Assembly: GCA_019455065.1 (NCBI GenBank)
Contig: JACFNC010000006.1
Span: 176,756 to 240,755 of the forward strand
Reading direction: 5' to 3'
Length of the DNA: 64,000 nt
From: Rhodospirillales bacterium
Lineage (GTDB): Bacteria > Pseudomonadota > Alphaproteobacteria > Rhodospirillales > Magnetospirillaceae
How positions within the stretch are numbered: position 1 is the first letter of the stretch; each line of letters opens with the position of its first letter. This document shows positions 43,720-52,006 of the stretch, one piece after another. The notes under the pieces are model-generated. The model was not told the origin of the DNA and ran no database searches. It saw only the letters and a program-made list of their open reading frames with translations. The translations under genes were made by a program, and so were the position numbers.

Positions 43720-45209
43720 GGCTGCTCTCTCCGCGCGGCTGGAGCCTATCCCTCAAACTGCCGGTGACAATCACTGCGGTGGTGGCGGGGGTCGCCCTCA
43801 CCATCGGCCTCGCCGTGCTAGTCCAGGAGCGCGCCCGCATCCGCGCGGAACTGGAGGAACGCGCCCTGCTCACGGCCCGCGCGGTGGCGGCGACAGCGGT
43901 CGAACCGATGCTCCGCAGCGACTACTGGACCCTTTATAAATCGCTTGTCTCGATGGCCTCGGGCGGCGAAGCCTCGGGGGAAGACCTGGTCGTCACCGGC
44001 ATGGTTCTCGACTCTGCCGGCCGCGTCCTGGCCCATCTCGATCCCGCGGCGAACCCCCTGGGGCTGCCGCTCTCCCTGGCCGAACCGGAGGACCGGCTGT
44101 GGCTGGCGGCGGTGCTGCGGCAGGACCGTCCGGCCATCAGTCCGGGACGGCGCGGCAAGAGCGACTATGTCGAGGCGTTGGCCCCGGTGCTGGCCAACGA
44201 TGCGCCACTCGGACTGGTGATCCTGCGCCTGTCGACCCAAGATCTCCAGGCCCGCACGGTCGCCGCCGGCCTGACCATCCTCGGCCTCACCGCGGCTTTG
44301 GCCGCCATCGGAAGCGGACTCGGCACCCTCATATCGGGGCGCATGGTCCGGCCGCTGCGCGAGCTGGCAGCGGGCATGGAGTCGGTGGGGCGCGGCGAGC
44401 TACACGGCCTGCCGCCGCTCACCGCCCACGACCGTGACGAGATCGGCCAAGTGATCGACACCTTCAACCGCATGGCCGCTGAACTGGCCGAGAAAAAAAA
44501 GCTCGAGCAGGCGCTGGCCACCAGCGAAAAGCTCGCCGCGTTGGGCCGCATCGCCGCCGGCGTCGCCCATGAGGTGAACAATCCGCTGGCCGGCATGCTG
44601 AACTGCCTCGACACCCTGAAGAAGCGGCCGGACGACGCCAGCCTGCATGGCCGCTATTTGCCGTTAATCGAACGCGGGTTGAACCGCATTCAGGCGATCG
44701 TCCACGCGCTGCTGGTCGAGCTTCGCACCGAGGGCGACGAGAGTTGGGATACGGGCGCCTGCCTGGACGACGTGCGCGATCTGCTCCAGTCGGAGATCGG
44801 CGCGCGCCCGATCCGGCTCATCTGGGACAACGCGATCGGCCCTGACCTCTGCATTCCATGCCGGCGGGTTCAGCAGGTGGTGCTCAACCTGCTCAAGAAC
44901 GCCATTCAGGCTATCCCGGATTCCGGGATGGTGATCTTCCGGGCCTACGGGGGTGCAGGCCGAGAGGTCGTCCTGGAGGTCGAGGACGACGGCGTCGGCA
45001 TCGCCGCCGACGCCCTGACGCACCTGTTCGATCCCTTCTACACCAGCCGGCCGACCGGTACCGGGCTGGGCCTATGGATCACCTACCGTCTCGTCGAAAG
45101 CATGCGCGGCGTCATCGAGGTCGAAAGCGAGCCGGAAAAGGGCAGCTTGTTCCGGGTTCGTCTGCCCGCGTACGCGACTGCGCCCGCAACGGCATGGGGA
45201 GCAGCCTGA
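43716..45209 (+). CDS. Membrane sensor histidine kinase
   Basis: A 497-residue kinase. Two membrane helices (LPVTITAVVAGVALTIGLAV near the start and GLTILGLTAALAAIGSGLGT near 180) flank a periplasmic region; a HAMP domain follows (SGRMVRPLRELAAGMESVGRGEL). The H box ALGRIAAGVAHEVNNPLAG has His285. N, G1 and G2 boxes are VVLNLLKNAIQAI, EVEDDGVGI and GTGLGLWI. It should phosphorylate the regulator encoded next, with which it overlaps by 3 bases. Confidence 0.92.
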   Translation: MRLLSPRGWSLSLKLPVTITAVVAGVALTIGLAVLVQERARIRAELEERALLTARAVAATAVEPMLRSDYWTLYKSLVSMASGGEASGEDLVVTGMVLDSAGRVLAHLDPAANPLGLPLSLAEPEDRLWLAAVLRQDRPAISPGRRGKSDYVEALAPVLANDAPLGLVILRLSTQDLQARTVAAGLTILGLTAALAAIGSGLGTLISGRMVRPLRELAAGMESVGRGELHGLPPLTAHDRDEIGQVIDTFNRMAAELAEKKKLEQALATSEKLAALGRIAAGVAHEVNNPLAGMLNCLDTLKKRPDDASLHGRYLPLIERGLNRIQAIVHALLVELRTEGDESWDTGACLDDVRDLLQSEIGARPIRLIWDNAIGPDLCIPCRRVQQVVLNLLKNAIQAIPDSGMVIFRAYGGAGREVVLEVEDDGVGIAADALTHLFDPFYTSRPTGTGLGLWITYRLVESMRGVIEVESEPEKGSLFRVRLPAYATAPATAWGAA

Positions 45210-46594
45210 TGGAAACAACCACCGTTTCGTTGGATGCCATGAGCGTGCTGCTCATCGAGGACGACGACATCATGCGTCTGTCGCTCGAGGACCGGTTGCG
45301 GATGGAACACATATCGACCGTTTCCGCCGCCACCCTGGCCGAGGCCCGCCGGTGCCTTGCCCGCGGGCACGTAGACCTGGTGGTCACCGACGTCCGGCTT
45401 CCCGATGGCACCGGACGCGACCTGTTCCATGAGATTTCGGCCAGCCAACCTGGGCTGCCGGTGATCCTGATGACGGCCTACGGCTCAATTCCCGACGCCG
45501 TGGACCTCGTCAAAGCGGGGGCCTACGACTACCTGACCAAACCTTTCAAGGTTGACCACTTCGTCGAGACGGTGCGCGGCATCCTCGCCAGGTTGCAGGG
45601 TGAACGCCACGCCGCTGCCCTCTTGGCTCCGGATGGCACCTCGTTCGCCGCGGGCAGCGGGCTGCTCGGACCCAGCGCGGCGATGCGGCAGGTCGAGCAC
45701 TTGATCTCGCGCGTGGCGCCGCTCGACAGCTCTGTCCTTATCACCGGCGAATCCGGGGTGGGCAAGGAGGTGGTGGCGAACATGATCCATCACAACAGCC
45801 GCCGCGCCCAGGGTCCCTTTGTCAAAGTCAACTGCGCCGCCATCCCCCTCAATCTGGTCGAGAGCGAGCTTTTCGGCCACGAAAAGGGCGCGTTCACCGG
45901 CGCCGACCGCCGTCGGGCCGGTCGCTTCGAGCAGGCGCAAGGGGGCACCATCTTCCTCGACGAAATCGCCGAAATCCCGCCCGAGATTCAGGTCAAGCTG
46001 CTGCGGGTGCTGCAGGAGCACCTGGTGGAACGGGTCGGCGGCAGCCAGCCGATCACGCTCGACGTGCGGGTGTTGGCCGCAACCCAGGTCGACCTTCCGG
46101 ACGCCATCGAGCACGGCCGGTTCCGCGCCGATCTCTATTGGCGCCTCAACGTCATCCGCATCGGGGTCGCCCCGCTGCGCGAACGCCGCGAGGACATCCT
46201 CTATCTCGCCCGACAATTCGTCGCCCAACATGCCAGCGCAATGGACAAGCGAGTGCGTGGGATGTCGCCCGACGCCGAGCGACACCTCCTCAACCTTGGC
46301 TACCCGGGCAATGTGCGCGAGTTGAAAAATCTGCTGGAGAGAGCTACGGCCCTGTGCGACGGCGGGCGGATCGAATTGCACGACCTGGCTCCGCTCCAGG
46401 GAGCGGGCGCATCGGTGGATCCGTCCCATGCGTCCGCAATCTCACTCAGGGCAGCCGTCGAGGAGGCGGAACAGGATTCCATCCGGCGGGCTCTTGAATC
46501 ATGCGACTGGGCGATCTCGCAGGCGGCGGACCGATTGGGCATCTCGCGGAAGAGTCTGTGGGAAAAGATGCGACGCTACCGCATTGAAAAATGA
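45209..46594 (+). CDS. Sigma-54 dependent NtrC-type response regulator
   Basis: A 461-residue regulator. The receiver domain has Asp61 as phosphorylation site ([12 protein letters not shown]) and Lys in YLTKPF. The AAA+ domain has Walker A GESGVGKE, the sigma-54 contact loop GAFTGADRR and FLDEIAEIP. The C-terminal Fis-type helix-turn-helix is [22 protein letters not shown]. It acts with sigma-54 RNA polymerase, and the only sigma-54 promoter I found is at 30815 in front of the molybdoenzyme operon, with paired inverted repeats upstream. Confidence 0.93.
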   Translation: METTTVSLDAMSVLLIEDDDIMRLSLEDRLRMEHISTVSAATLAEARRCLARGHVDLVVTDVRLPDGTGRDLFHEISASQPGLPVILMTAYGSIPDAVDLVKAGAYDYLTKPFKVDHFVETVRGILARLQGERHAAALLAPDGTSFAAGSGLLGPSAAMRQVEHLISRVAPLDSSVLITGESGVGKEVVANMIHHNSRRAQGPFVKVNCAAIPLNLVESELFGHEKGAFTGADRRRAGRFEQAQGGTIFLDEIAEIPPEIQVKLLRVLQEHLVERVGGSQPITLDVRVLAATQVDLPDAIEHGRFRADLYWRLNVIRIGVAPLRERREDILYLARQFVAQHASAMDKRVRGMSPDAERHLLNLGYPGNVRELKNLLERATALCDGGRIELHDLAPLQGAGASVDPSHASAISLRAAVEEAEQDSIRRALESCDWAISQAADRLGISRKSLWEKMRRYRIEK

Positions 46595-46597
46595 GAC

Positions 46598-46945
46598 TTT
46601 CCATTGCGCGAATGGAGCGCGAGCCTTCAGGCGCTGCCCCGGTCGCGCCCGTCCCCGCAGCCGGGCCATCTTTGTGGTCGTCGCGCTCTCGTCAATGAAG
46701 ACCAACCGATGCGGTTCAAGACGCATCCTCGGCTGACGCTTTTGCTCGCCAGACGAGACGATCCCGGGCCACGTGATCGCGACCGGCCTCGGTTGCCAGA
46801 GTTTCTTTTCGATGCTGAATCCCTGCTTGATCAGGAACTTCGACAACGAGGCGGGATGAGCCACGACGCCGTCCTCGGCAGCGAGCTTGGCTGCCGATCG
46901 GAGGCGAGGAAGAGGATTGCGTCGGCGACCTCTGTGAAAAGCCAC
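46598..46945 (-). pseudogene. IS630-type transposase remnant
   Basis: On the minus strand, RLVFIDESATTTKMARLRGR and GQRLKARAPFAQWK match the middle of IS630-family transposases, and SLSKFLIKQGFSIEKK matches the helix-turn-helix region before it. The homology stops at 46598, where the frame runs into the regulator gene end, and the N-terminal part is broken (another frame holds possible further pieces to about 46990). The catalytic domain end is missing, so it is dead. The rest of the 597-base gap to the LysR gene shows no gene. Confidence 0.7.
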
Positions 46946-47191
46946 TTAGGATCCGACTGAACCCCGCACAGAACCTTCAGAGCCATGAACCATCCCCGTA
47001 GCCGTCCCGCCAAGCCAGCCCGGGCATGGGCGGGCGAACGGGACGAGGTCTCGGTCAACCACTCGTCGCACAGCCGGCCATAAACGCCTTCCCTGCCCCG
47101 GGAACCATTGGATACCTCCGGGTGACTAAGCTCTATCAGTCGCCCCTGGCATGGCTGGCGGCTTTGCCTCGTAACGTCGAGATGTCGTCCT

Positions 47192-48091
47192 ATGCGCGTA
47201 ATGAACCTGGACCAGATCCGCGCTTTTCTGGCGGTATGTCGCACTGGAGGCGTCCAGAGGGCTGCGCAGTATCTGAACCTGACCCAGCCGGCAGTCACCA
47301 CTCGTATCAAGAAACTCGAAGACAGCCTCGGTGTCGCCCTTTTCGAGCGTCAAGCCTCAGGCATGCGAATGACGAAGCGTGGAGAACTGCTGCTGCAATA
47401 CGCCGAGCAGTTCGAACGCCTTGCCGATCGGGTCGAGGAAGTCGTCGTCGCCCCCGGGGGAATTGACCGCCGCCTGCGGATCGGCGCATCCGAAACGGTC
47501 GCCCAATGCTGGCTACCGGACTTCGTTTCTGCCCTGCATGTCAAATATCCCCGGACGGAGGTGGAAATCAACGTCGACATCTCGGTCAATCTGCGCGCCG
47601 CACTTTTGACCCGGAAGATCGATCTTGCCATCCTGCTGGGACCGATCTCCGAGTACTCCGTCGACAACGTCATCTTGCCAGGGGTCGAACTCGCGTGGTT
47701 CGTGGCCGCCAACGTTCCCGATCCCGAAGGCTGCGCACACAAACTGCTGGAGGAAAAGCCGGTCATCACCTACGCCCGCAACACGCGGCCATGGCGCGAG
47801 CTGAAGGCCCTGTTGTTCAACCACGTGGGAGCGGACATTTCGCTGTTTCCATCGTCATCGCTGTCAGCCTGTTTCCGCCTGGTGGAGGCAGGCTTGGGGG
47901 TGGCCGCCCTGCCGAGGGTCTTGGGCAGCCGCCTTCTGGCGGAAGGCTGCATCCGCGAGTTCGATCCAGGCTGGAAGCCGGGCGACTTGAGGTTCTCCGT
48001 CTCCTATCTCGGCGATCCCCGAGACCATCTGGTCGAAGCCGCGGCGGAACTCGCAAAGTTGACCGCCGAAACGTGGCATGCGGACAATTGA
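47192..48091 (+). CDS. LysR-family transcriptional regulator
   Basis: A 299-residue LysR regulator. The N-terminal winged helix is MNLDQIRAFLAVCRTGGVQ, then AAQYLNLTQPAVTTRIKKLE and LFERQASGMRMTKRGELLL. The C-terminal effector domain begins RRLRIGASETVAQCWLP. ATG 47192 or 47201 may start it; the latter gives the usual MNLDQ opening. Unusually for LysR, it is co-oriented with the genes it probably controls, the DUF1445/TRAP/oxoprolinase set beginning at 48219. Confidence 0.88.
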   Translation: MRVMNLDQIRAFLAVCRTGGVQRAAQYLNLTQPAVTTRIKKLEDSLGVALFERQASGMRMTKRGELLLQYAEQFERLADRVEEVVVAPGGIDRRLRIGASETVAQCWLPDFVSALHVKYPRTEVEINVDISVNLRAALLTRKIDLAILLGPISEYSVDNVILPGVELAWFVAANVPDPEGCAHKLLEEKPVITYARNTRPWRELKALLFNHVGADISLFPSSSLSACFRLVEAGLGVAALPRVLGSRLLAEGCIREFDPGWKPGDLRFSVSYLGDPRDHLVEAAAELAKLTAETWHADN

Positions 48092-48123
48092 TCCACAACC
48101 CGAAGATGACGCCGTAAGCAAAG

Positions 48124-48140
48124 TATAAATTATTTTTATA
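48124..48140. promoter_or_regulatory. AT-rich interrupted palindrome before the DUF1445 gene
   Basis: TATAAATTATTTTTATA in a 127-base gap is an AT-rich interrupted palindrome (TATAAA...TTTATA) of the T-N11-A kind favoured by LysR proteins. A similar word, TATAAATAAT, occurs at 57151-57160 ahead of the racemase-cyclase fusion gene. It may be the regulator's binding site, a -10 region, or both. The call rests on pattern only. Confidence 0.35.
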
Positions 48141-48218
48141 TTTAGAGCCAAAAACAATCAATTTGAGTTTATGAGATACATGATCGACGCTTGCTCAAGG
48201 ACGAGATTGGCAAGCGTG

Positions 48219-49046
48219 ATGACGAGCTATCAATCATTCCGCCGCGAGATCGAGGCACTGAGGCAGGCGATCCGCCGCGGCGAATACACCTCTCACACCG
48301 CAGGACTGGCAAGAGGCTATCTGCAGGCGAACATCGTGATCGCATCGGTTGAGTTCGCGCTGGATTTCATGCGCTACTGCCAGCGCAATCCGAAGCCGTG
48401 TCCGCTGATCGGGGTTTCCGACACGGGCAATCCGAAAATGTGGACGCTGGGCGCGGACATCGACATTCGGACGGACATCCCCTCCTACAATATCTTCCGT
48501 GACGGAGAATTGGCCGGGACGGCGACCGATATCGCCGACCTCTGGGCCGACGACCTCGTCGCCTTTGCCCTCGGCTGCTCGTTCACCTTCGAGCACGCAC
48601 TTTTAGAGGCCGGCATCGACGTCTCGCATATTACCAACGATACGACGGTGCCCATGTTCCGAACGAACATACCCACCGTCCCCGCCGGTCCGTTCCGTGG
48701 CGACATGGTGGTTTCCATGCGCATGATCCCCAGCCAACGTGTGGGCGAGGCGATCGCCATTTCACGCCGCTACCCCCTTGCCCACGGTTCGCCGGTCCAT
48801 GTGGGAAACCCCGAAGCTATCGGCATCGTCGACGTCAGGCGGCCGGACTGGGGCGATCCGGTGCCAGTGCCGCCCGCGCACACGCCGGTTTTCTGGGCTT
48901 GTGGCGTGACGCCGCAAGCCGTCATCCGGAACGCCCGGCTTCCGATGTGCATAACCCATAAGCCAGGGCACATGCTGATCACTGAAGTCCCGGACGATGC
49001 CGAAGTGCCCGTCGTCCTCAAGAACAAGCAGGGAGAGCTGAGATGA
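48219..49046 (+). CDS. DUF1445 (D-glutamate cyclase/putative hydro-lyase) family protein
   Basis: A 275-residue protein with the family's hallmarks: IRRGEYTSHTAGLARGYLQANIVI, DFMRYCQRNPKPCPLIGVSDTG, FALGCSFTFEHALLEAG and FRGDMVVSMRMIP. This family (YcsI, putative hydro-lyase) is grouped with mammalian D-glutamate cyclase, which turns D-glutamate into 5-oxo-D-proline. I chose ATG 48219, the usual family start; an open frame to 48171 adds 16 residues. It overlaps the TRAP binding-protein gene by 4 bases. Neighbouring oxoprolinase and glutamate dehydrogenase genes fit that reaction. Confidence 0.82.
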   Translation: MTSYQSFRREIEALRQAIRRGEYTSHTAGLARGYLQANIVIASVEFALDFMRYCQRNPKPCPLIGVSDTGNPKMWTLGADIDIRTDIPSYNIFRDGELAGTATDIADLWADDLVAFALGCSFTFEHALLEAGIDVSHITNDTTVPMFRTNIPTVPAGPFRGDMVVSMRMIPSQRVGEAIAISRRYPLAHGSPVHVGNPEAIGIVDVRRPDWGDPVPVPPAHTPVFWACGVTPQAVIRNARLPMCITHKPGHMLITEVPDDAEVPVVLKNKQGELR

Positions 49047-50080
49047 AAAAACTGTTTATTGCATTTGCCGCGGCCGCGGCATTCACGCCGCCCGCCGCCG
49101 CGGAAACCCTTTCGGTGGTCGGCAGCTGGTCGGGTCTGCCGCTGCACAAGCAGTATGAGAAGCCGTTCTGGGAGGAGACGCTTCCGAAGGCGGCCGGGGG
49201 CAAGCTGACGGTCACCATGACGACGCACGACCAGATGGGGATGGGCGTCGGCGACGTCTACCGCCTGCTGGGCAGAGGCGTCTACGACGTGGCGATGACC
49301 GTCGCCGACTATGCCGTGGCCGATGCGCCGGAACTGGAGGGACTGGACGTTCCGTTGATTGCCCTCACCGCCGACAAGGAAAGGGCCGCCGTCGAAGCCG
49401 CGCGCCCGATGGTGGCGGACATCTACAAGACCCGCTTCAATTCCCATGTGTTGGCTATCGTCCCCTATCCGCCTCAGGTGGTTTTCTGCAACAAGAAGAT
49501 CGCGAGCCTCCGCGATCTCAAGGGCCTGAAAATCCGCGCATCGGGCCGCATGACCGCCAAGTTCCTGGACGCCCTCGGTGCCGAAGGCGTAAACGTCGCC
49601 TTTTCCGAGGTGACCGGCGCCCTGCAGAAGGGCGTCGTCGACTGCGCGGTGACAGGTGCCGGCTCGGGCTACAGCGCCGGCTGGTGGGAAGTGTCGACGC
49701 ATCTGCTCACGCTGCCGCTGGGCGGCTGGGATCCGGTCGTCGTAGCCATCAACGCCGATAAATGGAAGCGCCTCGACCCGGCCGTGCAACGACTGCTCGC
49801 GACCGAGATAAAAACGACCTTCGAGGACGCGGTCTGGGCGGCCGCCGAGGGCGCGCTGCGGAACGACGCGGCCTGCCTCACCGGCAGCGGGCATTGCGCC
49901 TCGGGGCCTTCGCGCTCGATGGTTCTCGTCCAGGCGACGGACGCGGACATGGCCGAAGCCAGAACGATCCTCGAAACGAAAGTTCTGCCCGACTGGGCCT
50001 CGCGCGCCGGCAAGGAATGGGCGGAGCGCTGGAACAATACCGTCGGCACAGTCGTCGGCGTGTCCATCCCCACCAACTGA
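49043..50080 (+). CDS. dctP: TRAP solute-binding protein (DctP type)
   Basis: A 345-residue periplasmic protein with signal peptide MKKLFIAFAAAAAFTPPAAA. SWSGLPLHKQYEKPFWEE, FCNKKIASLRDLKGLKIRASG and EVTGALQKGVVDCAVTG are DctP features; the Arg of KIRASG usually clamps a carboxylate. It feeds the small and large permease subunits encoded next. In this context the ligand may be glutamate, 5-oxoproline or a related acid. Confidence 0.9.
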   Translation: MKKLFIAFAAAAAFTPPAAAETLSVVGSWSGLPLHKQYEKPFWEETLPKAAGGKLTVTMTTHDQMGMGVGDVYRLLGRGVYDVAMTVADYAVADAPELEGLDVPLIALTADKERAAVEAARPMVADIYKTRFNSHVLAIVPYPPQVVFCNKKIASLRDLKGLKIRASGRMTAKFLDALGAEGVNVAFSEVTGALQKGVVDCAVTGAGSGYSAGWWEVSTHLLTLPLGGWDPVVVAINADKWKRLDPAVQRLLATEIKTTFEDAVWAAAEGALRNDAACLTGSGHCASGPSRSMVLVQATDADMAEARTILETKVLPDWASRAGKEWAERWNNTVGTVVGVSIPTN

Positions 50081-50105
50081 CGCAGGTCCGCGCCGGAGGA
50101 CGCTG

Positions 50106-50654
50106 ATGGCTCGCAAGATTCTGTACATGCTGCGCCGGACCAACCGGGTCCTGGCGATCCTGATCGGGATGGTGCTTCTGTTGTGCGCCGGCGCGGTATT
50201 GCTTGATATCGTCTTGCGGCGGTTGGGGTCCTCCTTCGGCGGAACCGACGAGATCGCGGGCTACGTGATGGCGGTCGTCAGTGCCTGGGGCATGGGTTTC
50301 GCGATGTTGGAACTCGCCCATGTGCGCATCGACGTGCTGCGCAGTCGGGCAACCCCGATCGGCCGCAGCCTCTTGGATTTGACGGCCATGTTCGCGCTGT
50401 CCAGCACGATCACCGTCATTGCCATCTATTGCTGGCCCGTCGTCGAGACCTCCATCGCGAATTCCTCGCGGGCGAACACCCCCCTCGAGACCGACTTGAT
50501 CCTTGTCCAGATCCCCTGGTTCGCCGGCTGGCTCTGGTTCGTGGCGATGGCATGGCTCACGTTCGCCGCCGCCCTGGCTTTGGTTCTGCAGGGCCGATAC
50601 GCGGAGTCTGAAAGTGTGATCGGCGCGTTTGCCGAGCTGGAATCCGCACCATGA
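50106..50654 (+). CDS. dctQ: TRAP small permease subunit (DctQ type)
   Basis: A 182-residue protein with four membrane helices: LAILIGMVLLLCAGAVLLDI, EIAGYVMAVVSAWGMGFAML, LLDLTAMFALSSTITVIAIY and IPWFAGWLWFVAMAWLTFAA. AHVRIDVL after helix 2 is the DctQ signature. It bridges the binding protein and DctM. Its stop overlaps the dctM start by 4 bases. Confidence 0.88.
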   Translation: MARKILYMLRRTNRVLAILIGMVLLLCAGAVLLDIVLRRLGSSFGGTDEIAGYVMAVVSAWGMGFAMLELAHVRIDVLRSRATPIGRSLLDLTAMFALSSTITVIAIYCWPVVETSIANSSRANTPLETDLILVQIPWFAGWLWFVAMAWLTFAAALALVLQGRYAESESVIGAFAELESAP

Positions 50655-51934
50655 TCGGCTACGTCTCCATTGGCCTTTTGGGGCTTCTCTGCCTGTCGAT
50701 CCCGGTCGGGATCGTTCTGTTCATCCTCGGTTTCGGGATCGATGTCGTTTTCAGTCCGTTTCCACTCACCCGTGGTTTGGGCCAACTCGTGTGGTCGTCC
50801 TCGAACAGTTCGACGCTGATCGCGATCCCCTTCTTCGTCTTGCTTGGAGAGATTCTAGTTTCCAGCGGTCTCGCCGCCCGCACCTATAAGGCACTGGACC
50901 GCTGGGTGTCGTGGCTGCCGGGCGGCCTGGTCCATGCGAACATCGCTACCTCGACCATGTTCGCAGCGACCTCCGGATCGTCGGTCGCCACGGCGGCGAC
51001 TGTCGCCACCGTGGCGATGCCGCAGGCCGACAAGTTGGGGTACGATCCCAAGCTGTTCTCGGGAGCGATCGCCGCCGGAGGCACTCTCGGCATCATGATT
51101 CCGCCGTCGATCAACCTGATCGTCTATGGATTCCTCACCCAGACGTCCATTCCGCAGCTGTTCGTCGCCGGCCTGTTGCCCGGCCTCATGCTGGCCTTCG
51201 GCTTCGTCATGGTCACAACGATCATCTGCATGGTTCGGCCCGGTCTGGGCGGCGAGCGCCGCGTCTTTCCCCTCGGCGAGATGCTTCGCGCGCTCAGCGA
51301 CCTTCTGCCCATTATCCTCCTGTTCACGGTCATCATCGGTTCGATCTACAAGGGCTGGGCGACGCCCACCGAGGCGGCAGCGGTCGGTGTCGGCGGCGCG
51401 ATCGTGATCGCGGCCCTGTTCGGCGCGCTCAGCACGCGGATGATTACCGATGCTTTGGTGGGGACCATCAAGATCACGTCCATGATCATGTTGGTCGTGA
51501 TCGGCGCTTCCTTTCTCAATTTCACCCTGTCGGCGGCCGGCATGGGTCAGGAGTTGCGCGGCTTTCTCGAGGGCTTGGGGCTGGGCCCGCTCATGACCAT
51601 CCTGGTCATCGTCGCGATGTACATCGTGCTCGGGCTGTTCATCGAGACCCTCTCCCTGATGGTCGTGACCATCCCGATCGTCGTTCCGCTGGTGGTGCAT
51701 CTGGGCTTCGATCCGGTCTGGTTCGGCATCTTGATGATCGTGCTGATCGAGATGGCTCTTATCACCCCGCCCGTTGGCCTCAACCTCTATGTGGTCCAGG
51801 GGGCCCGCAAGAGTGGCAGGATGAGCGAAGTGATGTTGGGGTCGATCCCGTATGTCTTGGTCATGACGATGATGATCGTCGCGCTCATAACCCTTCCGGA
51901 GATCGCGCTCTATCTGCCACGCGCCTTGGAATAG
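50651..51934 (+). CDS. dctM: TRAP large permease subunit (DctM type)
   Basis: A 427-residue protein with about 12 helices. SSNSSTLIAIPFFVLLGEIL, FAATSGSSVATAATVATVAM, GGTLGIMIPPSINLIVYG and ITPPVGLNLYVVQGA are the conserved DctM motifs. It carries the transport path, driven by sodium or protons. A 72-base gap, with AAGGGAGCC at its end, separates it from the oxoprolinase gene. Confidence 0.92.
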   Translation: MIGYVSIGLLGLLCLSIPVGIVLFILGFGIDVVFSPFPLTRGLGQLVWSSSNSSTLIAIPFFVLLGEILVSSGLAARTYKALDRWVSWLPGGLVHANIATSTMFAATSGSSVATAATVATVAMPQADKLGYDPKLFSGAIAAGGTLGIMIPPSINLIVYGFLTQTSIPQLFVAGLLPGLMLAFGFVMVTTIICMVRPGLGGERRVFPLGEMLRALSDLLPIILLFTVIIGSIYKGWATPTEAAAVGVGGAIVIAALFGALSTRMITDALVGTIKITSMIMLVVIGASFLNFTLSAAGMGQELRGFLEGLGLGPLMTILVIVAMYIVLGLFIETLSLMVVTIPIVVPLVVHLGFDPVWFGILMIVLIEMALITPPVGLNLYVVQGARKSGRMSEVMLGSIPYVLVMTMMIVALITLPEIALYLPRALE

Positions 51935-52006
51935 GCAGCCTCCACCGAAGCCATACGACGAGAAACACGCGGCGGGCTCGCCCGCCGTCAAGGGAGCCAT
52001 TACGCC

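Noticed and set aside
47100..47190. Extending the IS630 remnant up to the LysR gene
   Set aside because: Minus-strand translation there has no IS630 motifs; the homology is confined to about 46598-46945, with uncertain scraps to 46990.
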